This document shows positions 56,960 through 64,000 of a stretch of DNA of 64,000 bases, piece by piece. The stretch comes from Malaciobacter marinus (GTDB lineage: Bacteria; Campylobacterota; Campylobacteria; Campylobacterales; Arcobacteraceae): the NCBI RefSeq assembly GCF_003544855.1, contig NZ_CP032101.1:2418001-2482000 (forward strand), in the 5' to 3' direction. The notes beneath the pieces were generated by a model. That model was not told the origin of the DNA, did no database searches, and saw only the letters and a list, made by a program, of their open reading frames with translations. Both the position numbers and the translations under genes were made by a program. Positions within the stretch are counted from its first letter, which is position 1; the number at the start of each line of letters is the position of its first letter.

Positions 56960-57463
56960 TTAATCTTTTTTTGTATAGACTTTAAAACTCCAAGCTGGGC
57001 TTTTAATTCTATCTTCTTCTAAAATAGCTTCATAATCTTTTTGCTCAATTAAATCCCAAGAAGAAAAATCAATCTCTTTAAGATAAGCATCTGCTTTACC
57101 TTCAAAGTCAACCTCGCTTAAATACATTTTATCAACGTAAGGAAATAGTGTTTCATAGATATTTGCTCCACCTATTATAAAAAGTTCTTCTTCACCATTT
57201 GCTCTTGCAAAATCAAAAGCATCTTGAACTTCACTAAAAGCATGTACACCCTCATGGCTAAAGCCAGTTTTACTTAATACTAATGAAGTTCTATTTGGAA
57301 GAGGTTTTCCAATACTTTCAAAAGTTTTTCTTCCCATTAAAAGATGATGTCCTGAAGTAATCTTTTTAAAGTTTTTAAAATCCTCTGAGATATGCCAAAG
57401 CATTTTATTGTCTAAACCAATCTCCCAATTTTTACCATATGCAACTATCATTGAAATTTTCAT
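56960..57463 (-). CDS. folA: Dihydrofolate reductase
   Basis: This 167-residue enzyme reduces dihydrofolate with NADPH. MIVAYGKNWEIGLDNKMLWHISEDFKNF (N-terminal, split here) holds the active-site W-x-x-x-x-D/E region; HLLMGRKTFESIGKPLPNR and ELFIIGGANIYE are standard DHFR segments. It starts on the last base of thyA (TAATG), pairing the two steps that regenerate tetrahydrofolate after dTMP synthesis. Confidence 0.95.
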   Translation of the reverse strand: MKISMIVAYGKNWEIGLDNKMLWHISEDFKNFKKITSGHHLLMGRKTFESIGKPLPNRTSLVLSKTGFSHEGVHAFSEVQDAFDFARANGEEELFIIGGANIYETLFPYVDKMYLSEVDFEGKADAYLKEIDFSSWDLIEQKDYEAILEEDRIKSPAWSFKVYTKKD

Positions 57464-58326
57464 TATACTGCCATCTCCCCTTTAATTGCTTCATGACACT
57501 TGTAATTTACAAGTTCAAAATCACTCATTTTAAAATCATTTATATTTTCTATATCTTTATTTATTTTCATTGTTGGTTTTTCATATGGCGTTCTTGTAAG
57601 TTGTAGTTTTACTTGTTCCATATGATTTGAATAAATATGTACATCACCAAAAGTATGTACAAAATCCCCTACTTCTAACTTACAAACTTGAGCTATCATC
57701 ATAGTTAAAAGTGCATATGAAGCGATATTAAAAGGAACACCTAAAAATACATCTGCACTTCTTTGATATAACTGACAAGATAGTTTATTATTAGCTACAT
57801 AAAACTGAAAAAAAGTATGGCAAGGTGGTAATGCCATATTCTCAATTTCTGCTGCATTCCATGCATTTAAAATGATTCTTCTACTATCTGGGTTTGTTTT
57901 AATTTGATTAATTACATCTGCAAGTTGATCAACTTTTTTACCATTTGCACCTTCCCAACTTCTCCATTGACTTCCGTAAACTGGGCCTAACTCTTTTATG
58001 GTATCAGTATTTATATAACCTAAATCTTTACCTTGTTTATTGGCATTTGCAGTCCATACTGTTTTTTTATCTATTAGATTTTCTCTTTTGTCATCAAAAT
58101 GAATTTCTGCAAGTCTTCTTTCATCTGTACTTCCTTCAATAAACCATAAAAGCTCACTAATAATTGCTTTTAAATGTGTCTTTTTTGTAGTAACTAAAGG
58201 AAAGCCTTCACTTAAATCAAATCTCATTTGATATCCAAAAACAGAACTTGTACCAGTTCCAGTTCTATCTTCTTTTTTTATTCCATTATCTAAAATATGT
58301 TGTAATAAATCTAAATACTGTTTCAA
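57463..58326 (-). CDS. thyA: Thymidylate synthase (ThyA type)
   Basis: This 287-residue enzyme methylates dUMP to dTMP using methylene-tetrahydrofolate. The catalytic cysteine is C169 in [23 protein letters not shown] near 21 and [21 protein letters not shown] are ThyA signatures. Many Campylobacterota, such as C. jejuni and Helicobacter, use the flavin enzyme ThyX instead, so ThyA is informative for lineage. It overlaps recQ by 4 nt and folA by 1 nt. Confidence 0.95.
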   Translation of the reverse strand: MKQYLDLLQHILDNGIKKEDRTGTGTSSVFGYQMRFDLSEGFPLVTTKKTHLKAIISELLWFIEGSTDERRLAEIHFDDKRENLIDKKTVWTANANKQGKDLGYINTDTIKELGPVYGSQWRSWEGANGKKVDQLADVINQIKTNPDSRRIILNAWNAAEIENMALPPCHTFFQFYVANNKLSCQLYQRSADVFLGVPFNIASYALLTMMIAQVCKLEVGDFVHTFGDVHIYSNHMEQVKLQLTRTPYEKPTMKINKDIENINDFKMSDFELVNYKCHEAIKGEMAV

Positions 58327-60431
58327 TTGTTTTCCTTATTTAAATACTCATATAAATACAAGTATTTTCTTAATTCTTTTAAACTTTCATGCTCTAATCC
58401 AGTTTGAATCCATCTTTGAATTTCACTTGGAATAGTTAAAGGTTCTAAAAGTTGTGCTTTTTTCTCTTTTGATATTTTACCATGTTCAAATAAAAGTGAG
58501 ATATGAGAAAGAATAGAAGTTATTGCTAAATCTCTAATTTGTGATATTTCTTCTACTGTTTTTTCATCTTGTATTAATTCAAAAGTTTCTAAGTATGTTT
58601 TTGTAAGTTTTTTTAAAGGAATTTTATCTTCTAACTTTTCACCAAACTCTTCTTTTATACTTTTACATAAGCTTAAAAAATTCTTGCCATATTTTTCATA
58701 TTTTACAAGACCAACGCCATTTATATCAAGCATATCTTCTTTTGTAAGAGGTAGTTTTGAAGCTAACTCTTTTAAAGTTTTATCTCCAAATATAACATAA
58801 GCTGGTACTTCATGCTCTTGTGCTAACTCTCTTCTTAAGCTTTTAAACTTTTCATATAACTTTTCATCAAAACTTAACTGTGTATTCTCTTCTTCAAATT
58901 TTTGGGCAATACCTAACTTATCACTATCTATTAGAAGTTTTTCTTTGCCTTTAAGGATTTGCATTCCTAAACCACTTATTTTTAAGACTCTAAATTCACC
59001 TAAGTTAACTGCTTTTATATCTATTAGTTTATCAGCAATTGCTATCCATTCATTTTTACTTTTATCACTTCCCAAGCCATAAACATTTAGTCTGTCATGT
59101 CCAAACTCAAGAAGTTTTTGATTTTTTGAGCCTCTTAAAATATCAATAATATGATTTGTTCCAAAACGCTGTTCGCTTCTATAAACTGCACTTAAAAACT
59201 TTTGTGCATCAACACTTACATCAACTTGTTCAATCTCACCTTTTGTACAGTTATCACACAAAGTTTTACAATCATCAATCTCATCTTCAAAATAAGAAGC
59301 AATAATCTTATGGCGACAATTATTTGATACACAATATCTATACATAGCTTCAAGTTTATCAAGTCCAGTTTGTTTATAGCCTGTATCAATTGCATCTTCT
59401 ATTTGTATTTTTCTTTTTACCTCATCAGCTTTTGAATAAAGTAAATAAACATAAGACATATCACCATCACGACCTGCACGACCTATTTCTTGATAATAGT
59501 TCTCTAAGGTTTTAGGTAAACTTGTATGTATTACAAATCTAATATTTGACTTATCAATACCCATACCAAAAGCAATAGTAGCTACTACAATATCAATCTT
59601 TTCATATACAAAATCATCATAAACCTCATCTTTAATACTTGGGTTTAATCCAGCATGATATGCCTTTGAAGAGTAGCCATTTTCACACAAAAACTGCGCT
59701 GTTGATTCTGCTTCTTTTCTTGTAAAAGTATAAATAATTCCACATAAGCCTTTGTGAGTTTTAAGAAAATTTAGTATTTGCTTTCTACCATTTGTAATTC
59801 GTGGTTCTACTTTTATATCAAGATTGTTTCTATGTGTTTTAGCACGAAAATGTTTAGCATCATTGAGTTTTAAACTTGAAGCAATATCAGCTTCTACTTT
59901 TTTAGTTGCAGTTGCAGTAAATGCAGCAATACAAGTATCTGGGAAAAATCTTTTTAGCTTATCAAGATTTCTATACTCTGCTCTAAACTCATGTCCCCAA
60001 GCACTTACACAATGGGCTTCATCTATAACAAAATAGTTAATATTGATTCGCTGTAATACTCCTACAAACTCATTTGAAGTAAATCTTTCAGGTGCTACAT
60101 AGATAAATTTTAGTTTACCTTCTAAAAGCTTTTGCATTGTAAAACTATTTTCATCATTTGTTTGAGAAGAGCTTATCATCTCTGCTTTTATATTTAAATC
60201 ATTTAGTGCTTTTATTTGGTCTTGCATAAGTGCAATAAGTGGAGAGATTACTACTGTTACTCCATCCATAAGCAAAGTTGGTAATTGATAGCAAAGTGAC
60301 TTACCGCCACCAGTTGGCAAGATAGTTAAAACATCTTTTTTTTGGATAATACTATCTACAACTTCTTCTTGGAAACTTCTAAAGTATTCATGACCAAATA
60401 TATCTTTTAGTATTTTGTGTTTATTATTCAT
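58323..60431 (-). CDS. recQ: ATP-dependent DNA helicase RecQ
   Basis: This 702-residue 3'-5' helicase acts in recombination and repair. Walker A is LPTGGGKS (38-45), the DEAH box is at 137-140 with VSAWGHEFR, and motif VI reads [10 protein letters not shown]. The RecQ zinc site is [10 protein letters not shown] ... CKTLCDNC, followed by the RQC winged helix and an HRDC domain ([17 protein letters not shown]-like, near 540-610). The final ~90 residues continue the C-terminal helical region. It is first in the recQ-thyA-folA-tetR cluster with overlapping genes. Confidence 0.94.
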   Translation of the reverse strand: MNNKHKILKDIFGHEYFRSFQEEVVDSIIQKKDVLTILPTGGGKSLCYQLPTLLMDGVTVVISPLIALMQDQIKALNDLNIKAEMISSSQTNDENSFTMQKLLEGKLKFIYVAPERFTSNEFVGVLQRININYFVIDEAHCVSAWGHEFRAEYRNLDKLKRFFPDTCIAAFTATATKKVEADIASSLKLNDAKHFRAKTHRNNLDIKVEPRITNGRKQILNFLKTHKGLCGIIYTFTRKEAESTAQFLCENGYSSKAYHAGLNPSIKDEVYDDFVYEKIDIVVATIAFGMGIDKSNIRFVIHTSLPKTLENYYQEIGRAGRDGDMSYVYLLYSKADEVKRKIQIEDAIDTGYKQTGLDKLEAMYRYCVSNNCRHKIIASYFEDEIDDCKTLCDNCTKGEIEQVDVSVDAQKFLSAVYRSEQRFGTNHIIDILRGSKNQKLLEFGHDRLNVYGLGSDKSKNEWIAIADKLIDIKAVNLGEFRVLKISGLGMQILKGKEKLLIDSDKLGIAQKFEEENTQLSFDEKLYEKFKSLRRELAQEHEVPAYVIFGDKTLKELASKLPLTKEDMLDINGVGLVKYEKYGKNFLSLCKSIKEEFGEKLEDKIPLKKLTKTYLETFELIQDEKTVEEISQIRDLAITSILSHISLLFEHGKISKEKKAQLLEPLTIPSEIQRWIQTGLEHESLKELRKYLYLYEYLNKENN

Positions 60432-60558
60432 TTGAAGATTTTATCATAGCTTGGGTTATGGGTGTATGAAAGATTGTGAGAATAAAGAAGATGATAAGAG
60501 ATTTCAACTTTTAAATAATATTCTTGTAATATATTTAAAAAATTATATTTAAAGAGTT

Positions 60559-62316
60559 ATGATGGAATTGGTTTATTTATGGGTAGAAGAGTATAAAAAT
60601 ATAAAAAAACAAGGTTTTAACTTTTCTCCTAGATTTAAGTGTGAGTATGATGAAAAAACAAATGAATTAACTATTGATGAAAACAAAGAGTATGTAAGTA
60701 TTTTTCCTGAGAATATAAACCTCACTGCAATAGTTGGTGAGAATGGAACTGGAAAGACTTCTTTAATAGACTTTATAAATACATCTATAGATATTAAAAA
60801 TAAAAATTCTTTTTTATTTTTATATATAGAAAACAATATAAGGTATTATAAATCTAACTTGAAAATGTCTCCTACAAACTTTAACACTCTTAATAAATTT
60901 TATTTTACAAATAATAATTATAATTTTAAAAATACAATAATAAATGCTAAAAGTTATGATATAAATAATATATTTAAATTTTTTGTTTCAATATTTGAAA
61001 AAGTAGAAAATATTTATTTTAATCCAAAATCAATTTTAATCACAGAAAATAAAGAAAAAAAATCACAAATTATTGAAGAACTTTTAAAAAATATAAAAAA
61101 CAAAAATATTCAAAAAAAAGAATTATTAAAAATAAATATTTTTGTGTTAAACTTGATAAATGAAAACTTTAATAATGAAACTTACATAAATTTTTTGTGT
61201 GATGAATATGAATATATAGAAAGCCCAGAAATTTATGATGAAATTCAACAAAAAACATTAAGAACAAAATTAAAACAGAATGAATTTTATAAAGATTTTT
61301 TAGATTATTTAATAAATTTACTGATATCTTTAAAAAATAATTCAAAGAAACCTATTAATCCTTTTACAAATTTTATAAAAGACCAAAGAATATATTATCT
61401 TTTTAGAAATGTCAGAAGAATAAATTCTATAGAGGATTTTTTAGATGAATTAGTTGAAAGTAAATTTATCAAACAAAGATATCAAACTTTTTATAATGAC
61501 TGTAAAGATTATTTTGATTTAGAACAAAACTATCTTTATAAAAACATACAATTATCTAATGTAAAAATTGAAATAATTAATAAATTTAAAGAGCTCTTAA
61601 ATTTTGATTTTTTCGATAATAGAGAAGTATCTTTTAACAGCTTTAGCGAAGGGGAAAAAAACTTATTCCTATCAAACTTAGAAATATATTCTAAATTTCA
61701 AGAAGGTAATAAAATTATATTATTAGATGAAATAGAATTATTTTTACATCCACAATGGCAAAAACAATATATAAATAGTTTATTACAATTGTTTGAATTT
61801 AATCACATTCATTTTATTTTTGTTACACATTCACCTTTTTTACTTTCAGACTTACCAAAAAAAAATATAATATTTTTAGATAAAGTAGATGAAAATACAA
61901 AAGACAAATATCCTTCAATTAATATTGAAAAACTAGAAAAAGGAAATTGTCTAAATGTAAGTAAGTTTATTAATATAAATCCATTTGGAGCAAATATTCA
62001 TACATTACTTTCACATGGCTTTTTTATGAAAGATGGACTTATGGGTGAATTTGCAAAAAATAAAATTTCAAAAATATTAAAATTTTTAAGTGAGGAAAAT
62101 AAATTTATCGATTTAGAAGTTAAAATTTTACCTCCATTAAAAATACAAAATAACTTTTTTGAAAAAAATTTAAAACCTATTATTGAGTTTATTGGAGAAG
62201 AGTTTTTAAAAGAAAAGCTTTTAAAAATGTATGAAATTAAATTTCCAAAATGTAATGAAGCAAAAATAAAAGAATTAGAAAATGAAATAAAAAGATTAAA
62301 AAATGCTTCAAATTAA
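60559..62316 (+). CDS. AAA/ABC-type ATPase, Septu PtuA-like
   Basis: This 585-residue ATPase has an SMC/ABC-type split nucleotide domain: Walker A VGENGTGKTS (59-68), signature FSEGEKNLFL near 361, and Walker B IILLDEIELFLHP near 384, followed by a histidine switch FVTHSPFLLSDLP. The middle part is very rich in N, K, I and F. Ends in a short coiled coil (about 565-582). The next gene is an HNH nuclease and overlaps it by 14 nt; this ATPase-HNH pairing is the composition of the Septu anti-phage system (PtuA-PtuB). ATG at 60562 is an equally possible start. A+T content is extreme (6 G/C in 60901-60960), suggesting transfer. Confidence 0.75.
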   Translation: MMELVYLWVEEYKNIKKQGFNFSPRFKCEYDEKTNELTIDENKEYVSIFPENINLTAIVGENGTGKTSLIDFINTSIDIKNKNSFLFLYIENNIRYYKSNLKMSPTNFNTLNKFYFTNNNYNFKNTIINAKSYDINNIFKFFVSIFEKVENIYFNPKSILITENKEKKSQIIEELLKNIKNKNIQKKELLKINIFVLNLINENFNNETYINFLCDEYEYIESPEIYDEIQQKTLRTKLKQNEFYKDFLDYLINLLISLKNNSKKPINPFTNFIKDQRIYYLFRNVRRINSIEDFLDELVESKFIKQRYQTFYNDCKDYFDLEQNYLYKNIQLSNVKIEIINKFKELLNFDFFDNREVSFNSFSEGEKNLFLSNLEIYSKFQEGNKIILLDEIELFLHPQWQKQYINSLLQLFEFNHIHFIFVTHSPFLLSDLPKKNIIFLDKVDENTKDKYPSINIEKLEKGNCLNVSKFININPFGANIHTLLSHGFFMKDGLMGEFAKNKISKILKFLSEENKFIDLEVKILPPLKIQNNFFEKNLKPIIEFIGEEFLKEKLLKMYEIKFPKCNEAKIKELENEIKRLKNASN

Positions 62317-63226
62317 ATTTAATAAAACACTTTTTGATACGCATATCAAAGAAATATCTAAATCAATAAAAAAGTCTATTGAAAAACAATTGATGAAAAA
62401 TCTAGAGCAAAAAGAAAAAGAGTGTTTAAGTTATATAAAAGATAATTTAAAAGATATTTTAGAAGCTAATAACTCTAAAATGAAAGAATTTATAAAATAT
62501 TTTAAAAACAATTTTCCTAATAGTATTGGAAAAATAAATACAAAAGAAAAAAACTGGAAAAGAATATATAAAATACTAAGAAAAGATATTTTTGAAAAAG
62601 AGTATGTCAATTGGACAAAAAGAACAGAATATGGGGCATATAAATTTGTTCAAGATTTGGATTTAAAATCTTGTCCTTATTGTAATAGAAATTATACTTT
62701 TGTAGTAGATGAAAAAAATGGAAAGTTAAGACCAGAGATAGACCACTTTTATCCAAAGTCAATTTATCCTTTTTTAGCAATGAGTTTTTATAATCTTATA
62801 CCAAGTTGTTCTATTTGTAACCATACAAAAAAAGATAAAGTAAATTTAGACTTACTTAATCCATATGAAATAAAAGAAAATGATTTTAAACTAACTTACA
62901 TACCAAATGATATTGATTTCTTTAATATAGAAAAAGAAAAATACAATTATGATAGTTTTGAAATAGATTTTGTATCAACAAATAAAAATATAGAAACATT
63001 TAAACTAAAAGAGTTATACAAACAACATAAAGATATTGTTCTAGAGCTTTTGATAAAAAAAGCTTATTATCCAAAAAGCTATATAGAAGAATTAAAAGGT
63101 TTTGACTTTAGTGAAGATGAGATTTATAGATATTTACTTGGTAATTATAAAAAAGATGAAGATTTGCACAAACGACCTCTTTCAAAACTTATAAAAGATA
63201 TTAGTGAGGAATTGGACTTGATATGA
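62303..63226 (+). CDS. HNH endonuclease, Septu PtuB-like
   Basis: This 307-residue nuclease has a helical N-terminal part (about 1-110) and an HNH/zinc-finger domain: C124-x2-C127 (CPYCNRNYTF), D147-H148 (EIDHFYPKS), N164 and C169-x2-C172 with H174 (CSICNHTKKD). The layout matches HNH proteins paired with ATPases in Septu and in retron-associated PtuAB. It is translationally coupled to the ATPase gene. In known Septu systems, PtuA and PtuB form a complex that degrades DNA on phage infection; here that is inferred. Its last two codons lie inside the repeat beginning at 63221. Confidence 0.75.
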   Translation: MLQIKFNKTLFDTHIKEISKSIKKSIEKQLMKNLEQKEKECLSYIKDNLKDILEANNSKMKEFIKYFKNNFPNSIGKINTKEKNWKRIYKILRKDIFEKEYVNWTKRTEYGAYKFVQDLDLKSCPYCNRNYTFVVDEKNGKLRPEIDHFYPKSIYPFLAMSFYNLIPSCSICNHTKKDKVNLDLLNPYEIKENDFKLTYIPNDIDFFNIEKEKYNYDSFEIDFVSTNKNIETFKLKELYKQHKDIVLELLIKKAYYPKSYIEELKGFDFSEDEIYRYLLGNYKKDEDLHKRPLSKLIKDISEELDLI

Positions 63227-63450
63227 TAGCTTAAATTCTCTTCTCCCCAGACTTTGATGAAGCTGGAAGTTAAATATTTGTTTTGGTAAAGCCCGAAACT
63301 GTTTGAGCGTAAAAAAGAGTGCCAAATGCACTCTTTAGCGAGTTTTGTGCAGGGCAAAAATAAATATATAACTGTAAGGTAGCTTTGCCTTCATCAACTT
63401 GTCTGGTTGCTTTTTGTCTTACTTTTTACAATTAAAAAGTAAGAAAGCTA
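63221..63450. repeat. Structured intergenic element, GC-richer than its surroundings
   Basis: The 317 bases between the HNH gene and the VOC gene hold no convincing gene. The part up to 63450 is full of inverted segments: TTGATGAAG (63254-63262) with CTTCATCAA (63389-63397); a 9-bp hairpin AAAGAGTGC/GCACTCTTT (63314-63336); AGGGCAAA with TTTGCCTT (63351-63358 and 63384-63391); a 10-bp hairpin CTTACTTTTT/AAAAAGTAAG (63418-63443) flanked by TAGCTTT and AAAGCTA. The first 30 bases recur at 63971. It may be a dispersed repeat or a structured RNA. Confidence 0.6.
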
Positions 63451-63543
63451 AAAGGTATGATATTAATATTGCATATTGCCATATTTTTTTACTTACTAAA
63501 TAAATTTTAATATAATAATACAAATTTATATTATGGAGTTAAA

Positions 63544-63903
63544 ATGAATGAAAAACCAAAATTTGGCTTTGTTGTTGAGTATGTAAAAGATATAAATATA
63601 GCAAAAAAATTTTATGTTGAAACTATGAATCTTGATATCCAAAGAGAACATCCAAATTATATACAGTTTGATACTTTTGCTATTGCTACAGATGAACCAA
63701 TGGGTGCAGAAACAAAACAAGAAATATATTGGCTTGTAAATGATATAGATAATGTGTTTGATTTTCTTTCACAAAAAGCTGAAATTTGTCTAGCAATACA
63801 AGAGGTTCCTTTTGGAAAAGTATTTGGAGTAAGAGATCCAGATGGTTTTCCATGCTATATTCTTGAATTAGCAACTAAGCGACCTAGTAAAAAAATATTA
63901 TAA
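63544..63903 (+). CDS. VOC-family (glyoxalase/bleomycin-resistance fold) protein
   Basis: This 119-residue protein has one VOC domain: it opens with FGFVVEYVKDINIAKKFYVE, a typical first beta-alpha-beta unit, and ends with FGVRDPDGFPCYILELA, which has the conserved D-P-D/G and glutamate of the metal site. TATGGAG lies before the start. Substrate unknown; members include glyoxalases, dioxygenases and antibiotic-binding proteins. It is flanked on both sides by copies of the same repeat start. Confidence 0.85.
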   Translation: MNEKPKFGFVVEYVKDINIAKKFYVETMNLDIQREHPNYIQFDTFAIATDEPMGAETKQEIYWLVNDIDNVFDFLSQKAEICLAIQEVPFGKVFGVRDPDGFPCYILELATKRPSKKIL

Positions 63904-63935
63904 ATTGTTTATAGAACATTTGTTCTTTAAACAAT
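63904..63935 (+). terminator. Hairpin after the VOC gene
   Basis: An 8-bp stem (ATTGTTTA with TAAACAAT) is extended by one mismatch and GAAC/GTTC around an ATTT loop. No T-run follows. Confidence 0.5.
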
Positions 63936-63970
63936 ATCTAAACCTTAACTCTTCACTTTTGTAAATTTAC

Positions 63971-64000
63971 ATATGATAGCTCAAACTCTCTTCTTCCCAG
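63971..64000. repeat. Second copy of the repeat start, cut by the window end
   Basis: 27 of 30 bases match 63221-63250 in the same orientation (ATATGATAGC identical, then three C/T differences). The copy runs out of the window, so its full extent is unknown. Confidence 0.7.

Noticed and set aside
60432-60558. Retron reverse transcriptase or msr-msd RNA in front of the ATPase-HNH pair
   Set aside because: Only 127 bases are available, with no coding frame of use and no matching inverted repeats; recQ lies on the other side.
63145-63357. 70-residue minus-strand open frame over the end of the HNH gene
   Set aside because: It lies across the structured repeat, opposes a real gene, and has no ribosome-binding site; repeats of this kind often give false small frames.
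63526-63874. Minus-strand open frames opposite the VOC gene
   Set aside because: They are antisense shadows of a gene with a clear fold and ribosome-binding site.
63221-64000. CRISPR array
   Set aside because: Only two partial copies 750 bases apart with a gene between them; no regular repeat-spacer pattern and no cas genes.

Overview
The window is a low-GC chromosome segment of a Campylobacterota bacterium, most likely Arcobacter in the broad sense. The evidence is the set of families and their order: a dihaem fumarate reductase ordered frdC-frdA-frdB followed directly by two dynamin-like GTPases, an order also known from Campylobacter jejuni, together with a complete nuo operon that keeps nuoE and nuoF (C. 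jejuni lacks both). No tRNA, rRNA, CRISPR array or insertion sequence was seen.

Layout. 1-4771: the end of an Fe3+/thiamine-type ABC importer (permease and ATPase), a UbiD-family menaquinone decarboxylase and a MalY-type aminotransferase. 4828-19476: a 14-gene complex I operon (nuoC and nuoD fused) with citrate synthase between nuoF and nuoG; it has a near-consensus promoter and a strong terminator. 19498-27580: frdCAB, two strong palindromes, then the paired dynamin-like GTPases. 27581-33505 (minus): a tetrathionate-reductase-like operon, ttrC-ttrB-ttrA, plus a porin. 33668-39833: an AraC/GyrI regulator, glycerate kinase, a GNAT acetyltransferase, a small unknown gene, a ClC channel and a sirohaem nitrite/sulfite reductase. 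40316-46887: a TPP enzyme with an aldehyde dehydrogenase, then sucC-sucD-PhyH dioxygenase and a thioesterase. 46956-53934: a NUDT6-like Nudix protein, MarC, a polar amino-acid ABC importer, a glycosyltransferase, a methyltransferase and a BASS transporter. 53997-60431 (minus): recQ-thyA-folA-tetR, then two EamA exporters and an isochorismatase-family hydrolase controlled by a promoter with two TetR-type operators. 60559-63226: a very AT-rich ATPase plus HNH nuclease pair resembling the Septu (PtuA-PtuB) anti-phage system. 63221-63450: a structured intergenic element whose first 30 bases recur at the very end of the window, on the far side of a small VOC-family gene.

How the genes work together. 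Much of the window is respiratory: citrate synthase and succinyl-CoA synthetase are TCA steps, complex I and fumarate reductase feed or drain the menaquinone pool, UbiD helps make menaquinone, and TtrABC offers an anaerobic acceptor route. The nuo and frd promoters share a 12-base palindrome core, which suggests a common regulator.

The most notable items are the Septu-like defence pair with its flanking structured repeat, an unusual complex I (short NuoG, NuoH with an extra ~90-residue membrane insert, altered NuoF cofactor loops, embedded gltA), and the shared nuo/frd operator. All calls come from reading the sequence; no database search was possible.
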